Source of the DNA: CAZMGV01 sp964565925
GTDB taxonomy: Bacteria > JAGRBM01 > JAHCIT01
Direction of reading: 5' to 3'
Assembly: GCA_964565925.1 (NCBI GenBank)
Contig: CAZMGV010000006.1
Span: 62,001 to 126,000, forward strand
Length of the DNA: 64,000 bases
Shown here: positions 22,602-32,973 of the stretch, in pieces
Layout of the letters: each line of letters opens with the position of its first letter
How positions within the stretch are numbered: position 1 is the stretch's first letter
Position numbers and translations under genes: made by a program
Notes under the pieces: generated by a model
What the model was told of the DNA's origin: nothing
The model's database searches: none
The model's input: only the letters and a program-made list of their open reading frames with translations

Positions 22602-23714
22602 ATGGAGTTCACAATTGAGCGCAGTCTTTTCACCGATGCAATGAAGTCCGTCCAGGGCGCGGTGGAAAAGCGCAACACGATGCCGATTCTTTCCAATGTG
22701 TATCTGAGTGCGGAGAAGGGTTCCGTCACGCTGATCACGACCGACATGGACGTCGGTATCCGGGTCACGCTTCCTGCCGAAGTGAAGAAGACCGGCTCGT
22801 TCACGCTTGGAGCGAAGAAGCTCCTCGAGCTCGTTCAGCAGCCGGCCGGCGACAAGGTCACGATCAAGCTGCAGGATAACAACCGTTGCCAGATTATCGT
22901 GGGCCGTTTCCAGCCGACGATGTTCGGTCTGCCGGGCGAGGATTTTCCGCCGCTGCCGCCGTTCGACAAGGGACAGTTTTTCACGTTCGATTCGAAAACA
23001 CTGCTGCTGATGGTCGACAAGACCGTTTATGCGGCCTCCAACGACGAATCACGCGTGGCGCTGAACGGCGTTTATGTCGAACGTTCGCCCAAGAACGACG
23101 ACATGCTGCGCATGGTGGCGACCGACGGTCACCGCCTCACGCTGATTGAACGCGACGTGGACGCGGCCAAAGAAGCCATCGGCCAGACGGGCGTGATTAT
23201 TCACCGCAAGTCGGTCCAGGAACTCCGCAAGCTCTGTGAACGGGTTCCCAAGGTCGAGCTGTCCATCCAGAAAAGTCATGTGATCGCCAAGGCGGACAAC
23301 ATGGTACTGCTGATGCGGCTTGTGGACGCCGAGTTCCCGCGGTACGCGAACGTGATTCCGGCCAAGTCCGACCGGATCGTCCGGGTGAACCGCATGGATT
23401 TCCTGAATGCGCTGCAACGCGCTTCGATTCTCGCCGACGACCGCACGCACCTCGTGAAGGTCAAGGTCGCCAAGGATGAGCTCACGACCGAGTGCAGCAA
23501 CCAGAGCCAGGGCGAGACGACGGAAAGCCTGTCGTGTACCTACGGCGGCGAACCGCTGCAGATCGGCTTCAACGTGCTGTATCTGATCGCGGCGCTCGAC
23601 CACGTCGAAGGGGACGAGATCGAACTTTCGCTGATCGACGAAATCAACCCGGCCACTGTGGCTTCCGCAGCCGATACGACCTATCTGAATGTCATCATGC
23701 CGATGCGAATCTGA
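22602..23714 (+). CDS. dnaN: DNA polymerase III beta subunit, sliding clamp (DnaN)
   Basis: DnaN forms the ring-shaped dimer that tethers polymerase III to DNA. The 370 residues match the family in length and in the three-domain layout, starting MEFTIERSLFTDAMKSVQGAVEKRNTMPILSNVYL and ending in the conserved NVIMPMRI, which lies at the clamp surface used by partner proteins. GAGG about 8 bases before the ATG supports the start. It follows oriC and is ended by two terminators; recF, usually next, is absent. Confidence 0.97.
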   Translation: MEFTIERSLFTDAMKSVQGAVEKRNTMPILSNVYLSAEKGSVTLITTDMDVGIRVTLPAEVKKTGSFTLGAKKLLELVQQPAGDKVTIKLQDNNRCQIIVGRFQPTMFGLPGEDFPPLPPFDKGQFFTFDSKTLLLMVDKTVYAASNDESRVALNGVYVERSPKNDDMLRMVATDGHRLTLIERDVDAAKEAIGQTGVIIHRKSVQELRKLCERVPKVELSIQKSHVIAKADNMVLLMRLVDAEFPRYANVIPAKSDRIVRVNRMDFLNALQRASILADDRTHLVKVKVAKDELTTECSNQSQGETTESLSCTYGGEPLQIGFNVLYLIAALDHVEGDEIELSLIDEINPATVASAADTTYLNVIMPMRI

Positions 23715-23725
23715 TGTGAATCAGC

Positions 23726-23746
23726 GCCCCTTTTCAGGGGTTTTTT
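23726..23746 (+). terminator. Terminator 1 after dnaN
   Basis: CCCCT and AGGGG pair around a TTTC loop (23727-23740) and are followed by TTTTTT. It lies 13 bases after the dnaN stop. Confidence 0.75.
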
Positions 23747-23768
23747 CTACCGGTTCCATAAGATAAAT

Positions 23769-23793
23769 AACCCATTGAAATCATTGGGTTTTT
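23769..23793 (+). terminator. Terminator 2 after dnaN
   Basis: AACCCA (23769-23774) pairs with TGGGTT (23785-23790), followed by a T run. It forms a second barrier between dnaN and gyrB. Confidence 0.6.
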
Positions 23794-23912
23794 ATTACTG
23801 TTTTTCCCTTTCAAAAACACCCCGTCAGTGCTAGATTCAACGGCTGTCCAGGGGGCAGCTGGAAGGGGAGGGCAATCTGGCCGCAAACGGCCTGAAAAAG
23901 CCTTTTATCCGA

Positions 23913-26372
<2,460 letters not shown>

Positions 26373-26437
26373 GCGCGCGGGACGGGCTTCGGGCGCATCT
26401 TCGCCCGGGCGAGCTCTCGGTTTTCCTGTTTGTCCTG

Positions 26438-28795
26438 GTGCTGTTCGCACCCGCCCTGTTTTCCGGCGGGACCCTCTGGGTCTGGGACGCGTCGCTCAAC
26501 TTCCTGCCCAATTATCTCTATCAGGCGCAACAGTTTCAGGCCGGTCACCTGCCGCAATGGACGACCCGGATTCTGGGCGGATTTCCCTATGCCGCCGATC
26601 CGGTGCAGGGACTGTTTTTCCCCCTGAAGGCGATTTTCTTTTTTCCGGCCGATCCCGGCTGGCTCGCCAACGCGTTCGTGGCACTCGTCTACCTCGTGAG
26701 CGGGCTGGGCATGCTCCGCTTGGCGCGTTCCATGGGATTGGGTGAGGCGGCCGCCACGCTGACGGCTCTGGCCTGGATCGGTTCCGGTACGGTCGCCAGC
26801 GAAAGCTTCCTGACCAACTGGATCGTGGCGCGGACGTTTGTCCCCTGGATGCTGACGGAGTTCGTACTGCTCGCGAACACCAATCTCCGGGAAAACCGCT
26901 GGCCGCTGGTACGAGCCGTATTTTTCGGATCCATGGCACTGCTCGCGGGAGAACCGCAGACATTCATGATCCAGTTCGTGCTCGGCTTTTTCATTCTCGC
27001 CTTCGGCCCGGCTGAAGCAGCCGCGACGGTCGAAAAGGGCGGTGAAAAGCCGGATTCCGGAAAACGGTTCGTCCGTGCCGTCGCCGTCACCGGAATTGTC
27101 AGCGTGGCCGCGCTGATCGTCTCGGCGGTCCAGTGGTACCCGGCGCTGGATCTGGCGGCCCAGACGCCACGGGGAGCGGCAGGCATCTCTCTGGACGGGG
27201 CGCACGAATGCACCACCCATCCGGTTCGTTATTTTGAGATGCTTTTTCCGTTGTTCTACGGATCGCCGTCCGAACCGGGCACGCTGTGGCCGAACGATCT
27301 GTTCTGCCATCCGAATACCAAGAATTTTTATATCCCCAGCTTCTACCAGGGTCCGGTGGTCCTGTTGCTGGTCCTGTTTGTGATCTTCGCCCCGGGCCGT
27401 GACCGCCGGCTCCGGTCACGTCTGTGGCCGTGGGTCATTTCGGCAGTCCTGTTTTTCGTCCTGTCGCTTGGCGAACGGGGATACCTGTTCGATCTGGCCT
27501 GGAAATATGTTCCCTACTGGAATCATTTCCGGTGGCCGGAACGGTTCGTGCCATGGCTGACACTGGCGGTTGCCGTGCTGGCCGGTTTCGGTCTCGACGA
27601 AGCGCTCAAAGACAGCCGGAAGAAATCCGCGGCAATCCTGCTGGTTTCGGGAAGCGCTGCGATTCTGGCGCTTACGTTCGCCACGGACTTCTGGATCCGG
27701 CTCGGAAGCCGGTACAGCCCGGTCAGTCAGGCTGTGCTGGCGGCGACCGTCGGCGAAAGTCTCGGCGCGGGCCGCGAATTTGCCCTGCTGGCCGGCGTGT
27801 CGGGACTAGCCCTCTGGTTTATGAAATCCCGCAAAGCTGCCGCCGTGACAGTGGTCCTCCTGGCCGGCACGGTGCTTTATCTGAATGCTGGACGGCTGGT
27901 TTCTTTTGTCGACGGCTCGCTGACTGTGCGTTCAGAGCCCGCCGCTTCCCGTCTGATCCGGACGCTGGTCCGCCGGGACGCCGTACCGGTCCGCGTCGAG
28001 GTGCTGCCAGTCTACGCGGGTGTTCCGCCGGCGGCTGACCGCCCGCGTGAATTCGGCACGACGTTCATGTGGCAGCTGCTGTTCGGCGATGCGCCGCTGG
28101 TGACGGATCTGGACGCGGTTCAGGGCTACAACTCCCTTCTGACGGACCGCTGGATCGACACGGTTCTCGGTAATCCGCGGCCGTTAAACGTCATCCGTCT
28201 GTTTGCCGTGGATGCCGTCGTCGCGGCTCCGTATGATCATAACCTGGGGTTTTACGGCGAAGACGGTTATCCGCTGGATGCCGGTTTTCTGGTCGTTCCG
28301 GTGAAAGACCCGGTGCCGAGGGTGGTCTGTCCCCAGCGCTGGAAAATGGCGTCGGCCGATGCGATCCGTAAATCGGTGCACGAGAGCGATCTGGATCCCC
28401 GGGCCGAACTGCTCATCGAACAGGTCAAAGGGCAGGAAGATCTGACGGACGGGGAACGGACTGCGCCGGCCAGCCGGTGCAGGGTCGTGTCGTATGAGCC
28501 GGAGCGGGTGATTCTTGAGATTGATCAAATTGATGCCGCGCCGGTGGCGCTGCTGGACAGCTACTTTTCGGGCTGGACGGTCAGGGTGAACGGCCGGAAA
28601 ACGCCGATCTATCCGGCCTGGGGTATTCACCGGGCGGTAGCGGCGCCGGCGGGCAGATCCACGGTCGAATTCATCTACCGGACGCCCGGTCTCGCGGCCG
28701 CCGGCGGGGTATCGGCGGGCGCTGCCCTTTGTATTCTCTGCACCGGGCTTATTTCCCTTAGACACCGGCGTGCATCGGGTCCGCCGGAGAGCTAA
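26438..28795 (+). CDS. Multi-span membrane protein, YfhO-like
   Basis: This integral membrane protein of at least 785 residues has about 11-12 hydrophobic segments in its first 470 residues and a C-terminal domain with LLDSYFSGWTVRVNGRKTPIYPAWGIHRAVAAPAGRSTVEFIYR, typical of YfhO proteins, which are linked to glycosylation of envelope polymers. The GTG at 26438 falls inside the first membrane segment; the same frame is open back to 26351, after a stop at 26348-26350, with no ATG, GTG or TTG, so a CTG at 26369 overlapping the gyrB stop is a plausible start. It follows gyrB at once and is probably co-transcribed. Specific function is unknown. Confidence 0.8.
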   Translation: MLFAPALFSGGTLWVWDASLNFLPNYLYQAQQFQAGHLPQWTTRILGGFPYAADPVQGLFFPLKAIFFFPADPGWLANAFVALVYLVSGLGMLRLARSMGLGEAAATLTALAWIGSGTVASESFLTNWIVARTFVPWMLTEFVLLANTNLRENRWPLVRAVFFGSMALLAGEPQTFMIQFVLGFFILAFGPAEAAATVEKGGEKPDSGKRFVRAVAVTGIVSVAALIVSAVQWYPALDLAAQTPRGAAGISLDGAHECTTHPVRYFEMLFPLFYGSPSEPGTLWPNDLFCHPNTKNFYIPSFYQGPVVLLLVLFVIFAPGRDRRLRSRLWPWVISAVLFFVLSLGERGYLFDLAWKYVPYWNHFRWPERFVPWLTLAVAVLAGFGLDEALKDSRKKSAAILLVSGSAAILALTFATDFWIRLGSRYSPVSQAVLAATVGESLGAGREFALLAGVSGLALWFMKSRKAAAVTVVLLAGTVLYLNAGRLVSFVDGSLTVRSEPAASRLIRTLVRRDAVPVRVEVLPVYAGVPPAADRPREFGTTFMWQLLFGDAPLVTDLDAVQGYNSLLTDRWIDTVLGNPRPLNVIRLFAVDAVVAAPYDHNLGFYGEDGYPLDAGFLVVPVKDPVPRVVCPQRWKMASADAIRKSVHESDLDPRAELLIEQVKGQEDLTDGERTAPASRCRVVSYEPERVILEIDQIDAAPVALLDSYFSGWTVRVNGRKTPIYPAWGIHRAVAAPAGRSTVEFIYRTPGLAAAGGVSAGAALCILCTGLISLRHRRASGPPES

Positions 28796-28804
28796 GAGTT
28801 CCCT

Positions 28805-29182
28805 ATGGCCAAAAACCCGGACACCGACGCCATTCTCCTGTTCGCCCACGGAAGCCGTGTGGCGGACCTGAAGGACGAACTCGCCGGCCAGATCGGACTC
28901 ATCAAGGAAATGTCCGGCTACCGGATCGTCGAGATGAGCTTCCTTGAAATCACCGAGCCCGACATGATGGGCGGCGTGAAAAAGTGCGTGGAACAGGGCG
29001 CAAAGAAAATCCGGATCGTTCCGTACCTGCTGAATCTCGGCAATCACGTCAGGCGCGATCTGCCCGAGAAGGTTAAAGAGGTTCAGGAAGCGTTTCCGGG
29101 AATCGAGATCAGCGTCTCGCGCCATCTGGGAATCGACCCGCTGCTTGCGGAACTGGTCATCAAGCGCGCCGAACGCGGCTGA
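28805..29182 (+). CDS. Sirohydrochlorin chelatase-like protein, CbiX/SirB short form
   Basis: The 125-residue single-domain chelatase carries the metal-binding histidine in LLFAHGSR and a second histidine in LNLGNHVRRDLP, with the FLEITEPDM segment. Family members insert cobalt or iron into sirohydrochlorin for cobalamin or sirohaem; short forms act as homodimers. It starts at ATG 28805, 10 bases after the YfhO-like gene. No other tetrapyrrole gene is nearby. Confidence 0.88.
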   Translation: MAKNPDTDAILLFAHGSRVADLKDELAGQIGLIKEMSGYRIVEMSFLEITEPDMMGGVKKCVEQGAKKIRIVPYLLNLGNHVRRDLPEKVKEVQEAFPGIEISVSRHLGIDPLLAELVIKRAERG

Positions 29183-29212
29183 CAAGCGGCGATGTGCCGT
29201 TATGCCGGCGCT

Positions 29213-29704
29213 TTATTCCGCGGCCGGCTTCGGATCCCGCAGCGCGGCAACCAGCACAAACCAGAACGCCAGAATAATGATCAGGTTCGCCCCCTGCGAC
29301 ACTCCGTGCCATTTGCCGAAATCGTGCTTCAGGGGGCTCGCGGGATCGGTGATGTTCTGGGCGCGGATCTGCTCGCCCAGCCCGGCCAGCAGGGGACCGG
29401 TATAGAACTCGTTTAGAGCCGCCAGGGCGAGCGCCAGCCCGGACGACAGGAGTTTCCAGCCTCCGGCGGGCCGCCACCACAGAACGGCCCCGAACAGCGC
29501 CGCAGAGAGCGTCAGCGCGACGAGAAAATAGACCGGAAAGATCGCCGCGAGCATCTCGCCGCGCCCGGGATTGGGGATTTTCGCAAATATCGTCGGGGTC
29601 AGGATAAACGAATAAAAACTCAGCACGCCGGCGCCGATACCGGCCACGGCCGTCGCCGTTTTGCGGCCCACTGAGGAGGCGCCGGATCCCGAAACTTCAG
29701 CCAC
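29213..29704 (-). CDS. DUF4149-type membrane protein
   Basis: The 163 residues show four hydrophobic segments and the C-terminal motif FGKWHGVSQGANLI, characteristic of the DUF4149 (TMEM205-like) family of unknown function. It is encoded downstream of the SRPBCC-like gene on the same strand, with the two reading frames overlapping by 8 bases, so they are probably translated together. Confidence 0.78.
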   Translation of the reverse strand: MAEVSGSGASSVGRKTATAVAGIGAGVLSFYSFILTPTIFAKIPNPGRGEMLAAIFPVYFLVALTLSAALFGAVLWWRPAGGWKLLSSGLALALAALNEFYTGPLLAGLGEQIRAQNITDPASPLKHDFGKWHGVSQGANLIIILAFWFVLVAALRDPKPAAE

Positions 29705-30092
29705 GGGATTTGTCGATCAGCCTGGTGAGATCGGACTTCAGCGATTTTTCGAGCGCGGAGCGCTCCTTGTCGGAGCTTTCGCCGCCCGGAAACGCCTGGA
29801 CGTCCACATGAAGTTTTCCGCCGTCGTTGCGAAACCTGAAGGAGAATTCCTGCGGGAAGGTGTTGCGCTTGGAACGGATCACCAGATGTCCGCCGGCGGC
29901 GTCGTACTCGTACGACACCACCTGCTGGCCGTCGGGGCCCTCGATTTCCAGCGTGTCCCCGGTGACGGAGCCCACTTTTTTCGCCAGCGAGGACCATTCC
30001 GGCAGGCGGCGCGGGTCGGAGAGCAGTTCATGGAGCCGGGCGGGGCTGGCCTGGCCTTCGGCGGATGCGTTGACGGGGTTCCGGTTGATCAT
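29697..30092 (-). CDS. SRPBCC (START-like) small-molecule-binding protein
   Basis: From ATG 30092 the product has 131 residues: MINRNPVNASAEGQASPARLHELLSDPRRLPEWS and DAAGGHLVIRSKRNTFPQEFSFRFRND fit the helix-grip SRPBCC fold of coenzyme Q-binding or polyketide-cyclase-like proteins. An upstream TTG at 30128 would add 12 residues of basic sequence and would crowd the divergent promoter, so the ATG is preferred. Ligand is unknown. It is divergent from the metallohydrolase gene at 30151. Confidence 0.72.
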   Translation of the reverse strand: MINRNPVNASAEGQASPARLHELLSDPRRLPEWSSLAKKVGSVTGDTLEIEGPDGQQVVSYEYDAAGGHLVIRSKRNTFPQEFSFRFRNDGGKLHVDVQAFPGGESSDKERSALEKSLKSDLTRLIDKSRG

Positions 30093-30150
30093 GGAGCGGC
30101 CTGTAGCACGGCGGGGTTTCTTCAGCAAAAGGGCACGTTATACTGCGCCG

Positions 30151-31056
30151 ATGCCTCAGGTTCGGGAAGTTCCCTGGTACAACTGGCCTCCTCCTTCCGG
30201 AAACACCTTCGTGCGCGTCGGCGTTATCTCCACGGGGCTGATGCCGATCCGCACGGAATATCTGACGGAATTAATGTGCGAAGGCGGACCCACCGGACCG
30301 GTCAAGATTCCGTCCTTTGCGTTTCTGGTGGAGCATCCTAAAGAGCGGTTGCTGTTCGACATCGGTCTGCCGCGGTTTCTGGCGAACCCGATGCGCACGC
30401 GTCTGGCGCCGCTGGTTCCGGTGGCGAAGCTGTTCGGTATCCTGCCCGAAGTGAAAAAGGGCGAGGACACCGGCTCACAGCTCCGTAACGCCGGCCTTGT
30501 GCCCAGTTCGGTCAATACCGTCATCTATTCACACCATCACTTCGATCACACCGGAAATATCCGCGACTACACCTCAGCCGAAATCGTCGTGGGCCCCGGT
30601 GTCACAGCGCTCAAGAACGACTGGCGGCGCATTTACAAGGGACTTAATCCGGACGACCTGCCTGAAGACCGCCCCGTCCGCGAAATCGACTTCGGCAAGA
30701 CACCGGGGCCGAAACTGGGGCCGTTCGAAAAAACCCATGACCTGATGGGTGACGGAAGCGTCTATCTGGTGGACACTCCCGGCCACTGCACCGGCGCCAT
30801 GGGTGCGCTGCTTCGGCTCAAGTCGGGCTGGGTGTTTCTCGCGGGTGACGCGGTCTACATCCGCGACAACTACCGCAAACCCGCTCCCAAAGGCGTGCTG
30901 ATGGGCCGCTCTGCCGACGAAGACCGGCCGCGCGCGTGGACCACGATTCTCGAAATCCGGGAGCTATGGAACCGCGTGCCGGAGATCCGGATCTGGCCGT
31001 CCCACGAACCGGAACTTTTTACCGAGGCGGCTCTTTTCCCGGACATGCACGAATGA
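30151..31056 (+). CDS. Metallo-beta-lactamase-fold hydrolase
   Basis: The product has 301 residues with the HxHxDH metal motif (YSHHHFDHTGN, about residue 130), the later histidine in VDTPGHCTGAMG and the aspartate in FLAGDAVYI, all needed for a dinuclear site. Residues point to a lactonase- or hydrolase-like enzyme of the N-acyl-homoserine-lactonase/MBL group, with an unknown substrate. TTATACT just before the ATG may be a -10 element. The frame stays open upstream to 29827, but the N terminus is fixed by homology. The stop overlaps the next gene (ATGA). Confidence 0.8.
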   Translation: MPQVREVPWYNWPPPSGNTFVRVGVISTGLMPIRTEYLTELMCEGGPTGPVKIPSFAFLVEHPKERLLFDIGLPRFLANPMRTRLAPLVPVAKLFGILPEVKKGEDTGSQLRNAGLVPSSVNTVIYSHHHFDHTGNIRDYTSAEIVVGPGVTALKNDWRRIYKGLNPDDLPEDRPVREIDFGKTPGPKLGPFEKTHDLMGDGSVYLVDTPGHCTGAMGALLRLKSGWVFLAGDAVYIRDNYRKPAPKGVLMGRSADEDRPRAWTTILEIRELWNRVPEIRIWPSHEPELFTEAALFPDMHE

Positions 31057-32465
31057 AAAAGGGGTTCGTTCCTTCGGTCAAATTCCTGGGAGCCGCCGGC
31101 TGCGTGACCGGTTCGCGGTTTTTCGTGTCGACGCCGTCGGGCGGCGTGATGGTCGACTGCGGAATGTTCCAGGGCGGCCGCGACATCAAGGATCTGAACT
31201 GGGTGAAACTCGATTTCCCGGTCCGCGACCTGAAGGCGGTCGTCGTCACACACAGCCATATCGATCACTCGGGTTTTGTCCCGCGTCTCAATGCACTGGG
31301 CTACAAAGGGTTCTTCTACGCCACCCAGGCGACCGTGGAGCTGTGCGCGATCCTGCTTCCCGACTCGGGCTTCCTTCAGGAAGAAGAAGCCCGGTTTGTG
31401 AACCGGCGCGGCTACTCGCGTCACCAGCCGGCGTTGCCGCTCTATACCCGGAGCCAGGCCGAGGCGGTCATCCGGTATTTCCGGGGTGTCGCCTACCGGG
31501 AGCCGAAGGAGATCCTGCCCGGCGTCCGCATCGAGTTCGTGAAGACCGGACATATCGTCGGCGCCGCGCAGGTGTACATGGAGATCGACACGCCGGGGCG
31601 CGTGTACCGGCTGCTGTTCTCGGGCGATCTCGGCCGCTACGACACGAAGTTCATGGACCCGCCCGAGAAGGTGAATCTGCCGGACGGTCTCGATCTGCTG
31701 TGCATCGAATCGACTTACGGCGACCGTCACCACGAGGACACCGATCCCCGCGACTGGCTCGAAAAGCACATCCGCGACGCGCATGAAAAAAAGCGGGTGA
31801 TTCTGATTCCGGCCTTCGCCCTCGGCCGCACGCAGCAGCTGCTTTATCTGATCGAGGAGCTCGAACGGACGAAACGGATTCCGCCCACGCCGGTGTATCT
31901 CGATTCGCCGATGGCGCGCGAGGTCACGCTGCTTTATGCACGCTACGAGGAAGAACATAACGCCGAGATCGCCCGGATGCTCGGCCAGTCGGCCGGCGTG
32001 CGCGGCTGGAAGTCACTGCATCTGACCGAGACGGTCGGCGATTCGAAAGACCTGAACAATGTGACCGGACCGGCGATCATTATCGCCGCCAGCGGAATGA
32101 TGACCGGCGGGCGGATCCTTCATCACCTCTCGCTCAGGCTTCCGGATCCGCTCACCAAGGTCCTGATCGTCGGATTCCAGGCGGAGGGTACCCGCGGCTG
32201 GTCGCTGCTTAACGGAAACAGGGAACTGAAAATCTTCGGCGAGCCGGTCCCGGTACGCGCGGAGGTCGAACACCTCGATGCATTTTCCGGCCACGGCGAC
32301 CAGGGCGATCTCGTGAACTACGTCCGGCTGCTCAGGGAGCAGCCGCGCCAGGTCGTTCTGGTCCACGGTGAAATCGCGTCGCTGAACGGCCTGCAGAAGG
32401 CGCTGAAAGACGAACTGTCGCTCAAGGCGCATATCGCAAAGCGCGGAGAGAAACTGGAACTGTAA
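31053..32465 (+). CDS. Beta-CASP metallo-beta-lactamase ribonuclease-like protein
   Basis: The 470 residues show the MBL core (VVVTHSHIDHSGFVPRL, HxHxDH) and the beta-CASP domain seen in CPSF73-like and RNase J-like nucleases: IESTYGDR, AFALGRTQQLLYL, YLDSPMA, and the GHGDQGDL and LVHGE motifs at the C terminus. It probably processes RNA. ATG 31053 overlaps the stop of the preceding hydrolase. No other RNA-processing gene is adjacent. Confidence 0.9.
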   Translation: MKKGFVPSVKFLGAAGCVTGSRFFVSTPSGGVMVDCGMFQGGRDIKDLNWVKLDFPVRDLKAVVVTHSHIDHSGFVPRLNALGYKGFFYATQATVELCAILLPDSGFLQEEEARFVNRRGYSRHQPALPLYTRSQAEAVIRYFRGVAYREPKEILPGVRIEFVKTGHIVGAAQVYMEIDTPGRVYRLLFSGDLGRYDTKFMDPPEKVNLPDGLDLLCIESTYGDRHHEDTDPRDWLEKHIRDAHEKKRVILIPAFALGRTQQLLYLIEELERTKRIPPTPVYLDSPMAREVTLLYARYEEEHNAEIARMLGQSAGVRGWKSLHLTETVGDSKDLNNVTGPAIIIAASGMMTGGRILHHLSLRLPDPLTKVLIVGFQAEGTRGWSLLNGNRELKIFGEPVPVRAEVEHLDAFSGHGDQGDLVNYVRLLREQPRQVVLVHGEIASLNGLQKALKDELSLKAHIAKRGEKLEL

Positions 32466-32481
32466 ACCCGGTTGCCGGGGA

Positions 32482-32883
32482 TCAGGTCTCTTTGGTCACG
32501 GTGAACCAGAAGACGTTGCGCGCGATCTTGCCAATCTTCATCATGCCGCGTCCCAGGAAATGGCCGGGACTCGTTTCGCGGACTTCGTCCGTAAGCGGGC
32601 GCATGAAGAAGGGGTTCTTCGGCGTGTCGTAGATGATCTTGGTGACTTCCGAGCCGTCGACCGATTCGCCGCGCTCGACGCGGAAGAAACCGGCTTTCAC
32701 GAGATCGCCCAGAAACGCGTTGTAACCGACGATCCCGTTCGCGGTCTGTTTGAATACCTTCTTGTGGCCCAGAAAACGGATCGGGCGGGGCAGAAAGTTC
32801 GCCACCAGATGCACGGCGTACTCGCCGCTGATTTCGTCCGGATCTTTCGGCACGGCGACTTCGAACTGCTGGTTCAGGCTCAT
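32482..32883 (-). CDS. Hypothetical protein of 133 residues
   Basis: From ATG 32883 (preceded by AGGGGAAT on the minus strand) the product has 133 residues and no signal peptide. It is rich in aromatic and basic residues (VANFLPRPIRFLGHKKVFKQ, RGMMKIGKIARNVFWFTV), with an internal KIIYDTPKNPFFMRPL segment. A longer frame to 32934 lacks a ribosome-binding site. No family is recognised. It is convergent with the beta-CASP gene and follows the transglycosylase gene on the same strand. Confidence 0.65.
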   Translation of the reverse strand: MSLNQQFEVAVPKDPDEISGEYAVHLVANFLPRPIRFLGHKKVFKQTANGIVGYNAFLGDLVKAGFFRVERGESVDGSEVTKIIYDTPKNPFFMRPLTDEVRETSPGHFLGRGMMKIGKIARNVFWFTVTKET

Positions 32884-32973
32884 GGATATTCCCCTGCCGG
32901 ACAGGCCGGTCTTCAGCCTTCCAGAATAGCCCACCGGCGACCGGTTCGTCGATAAAAATGCTCCGAATCCCGC

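Noticed and set aside
29827..30150. Upstream extension of the metallohydrolase frame
   Set aside because: It runs antisense through the SRPBCC gene; ATG 30151 matches the family length.
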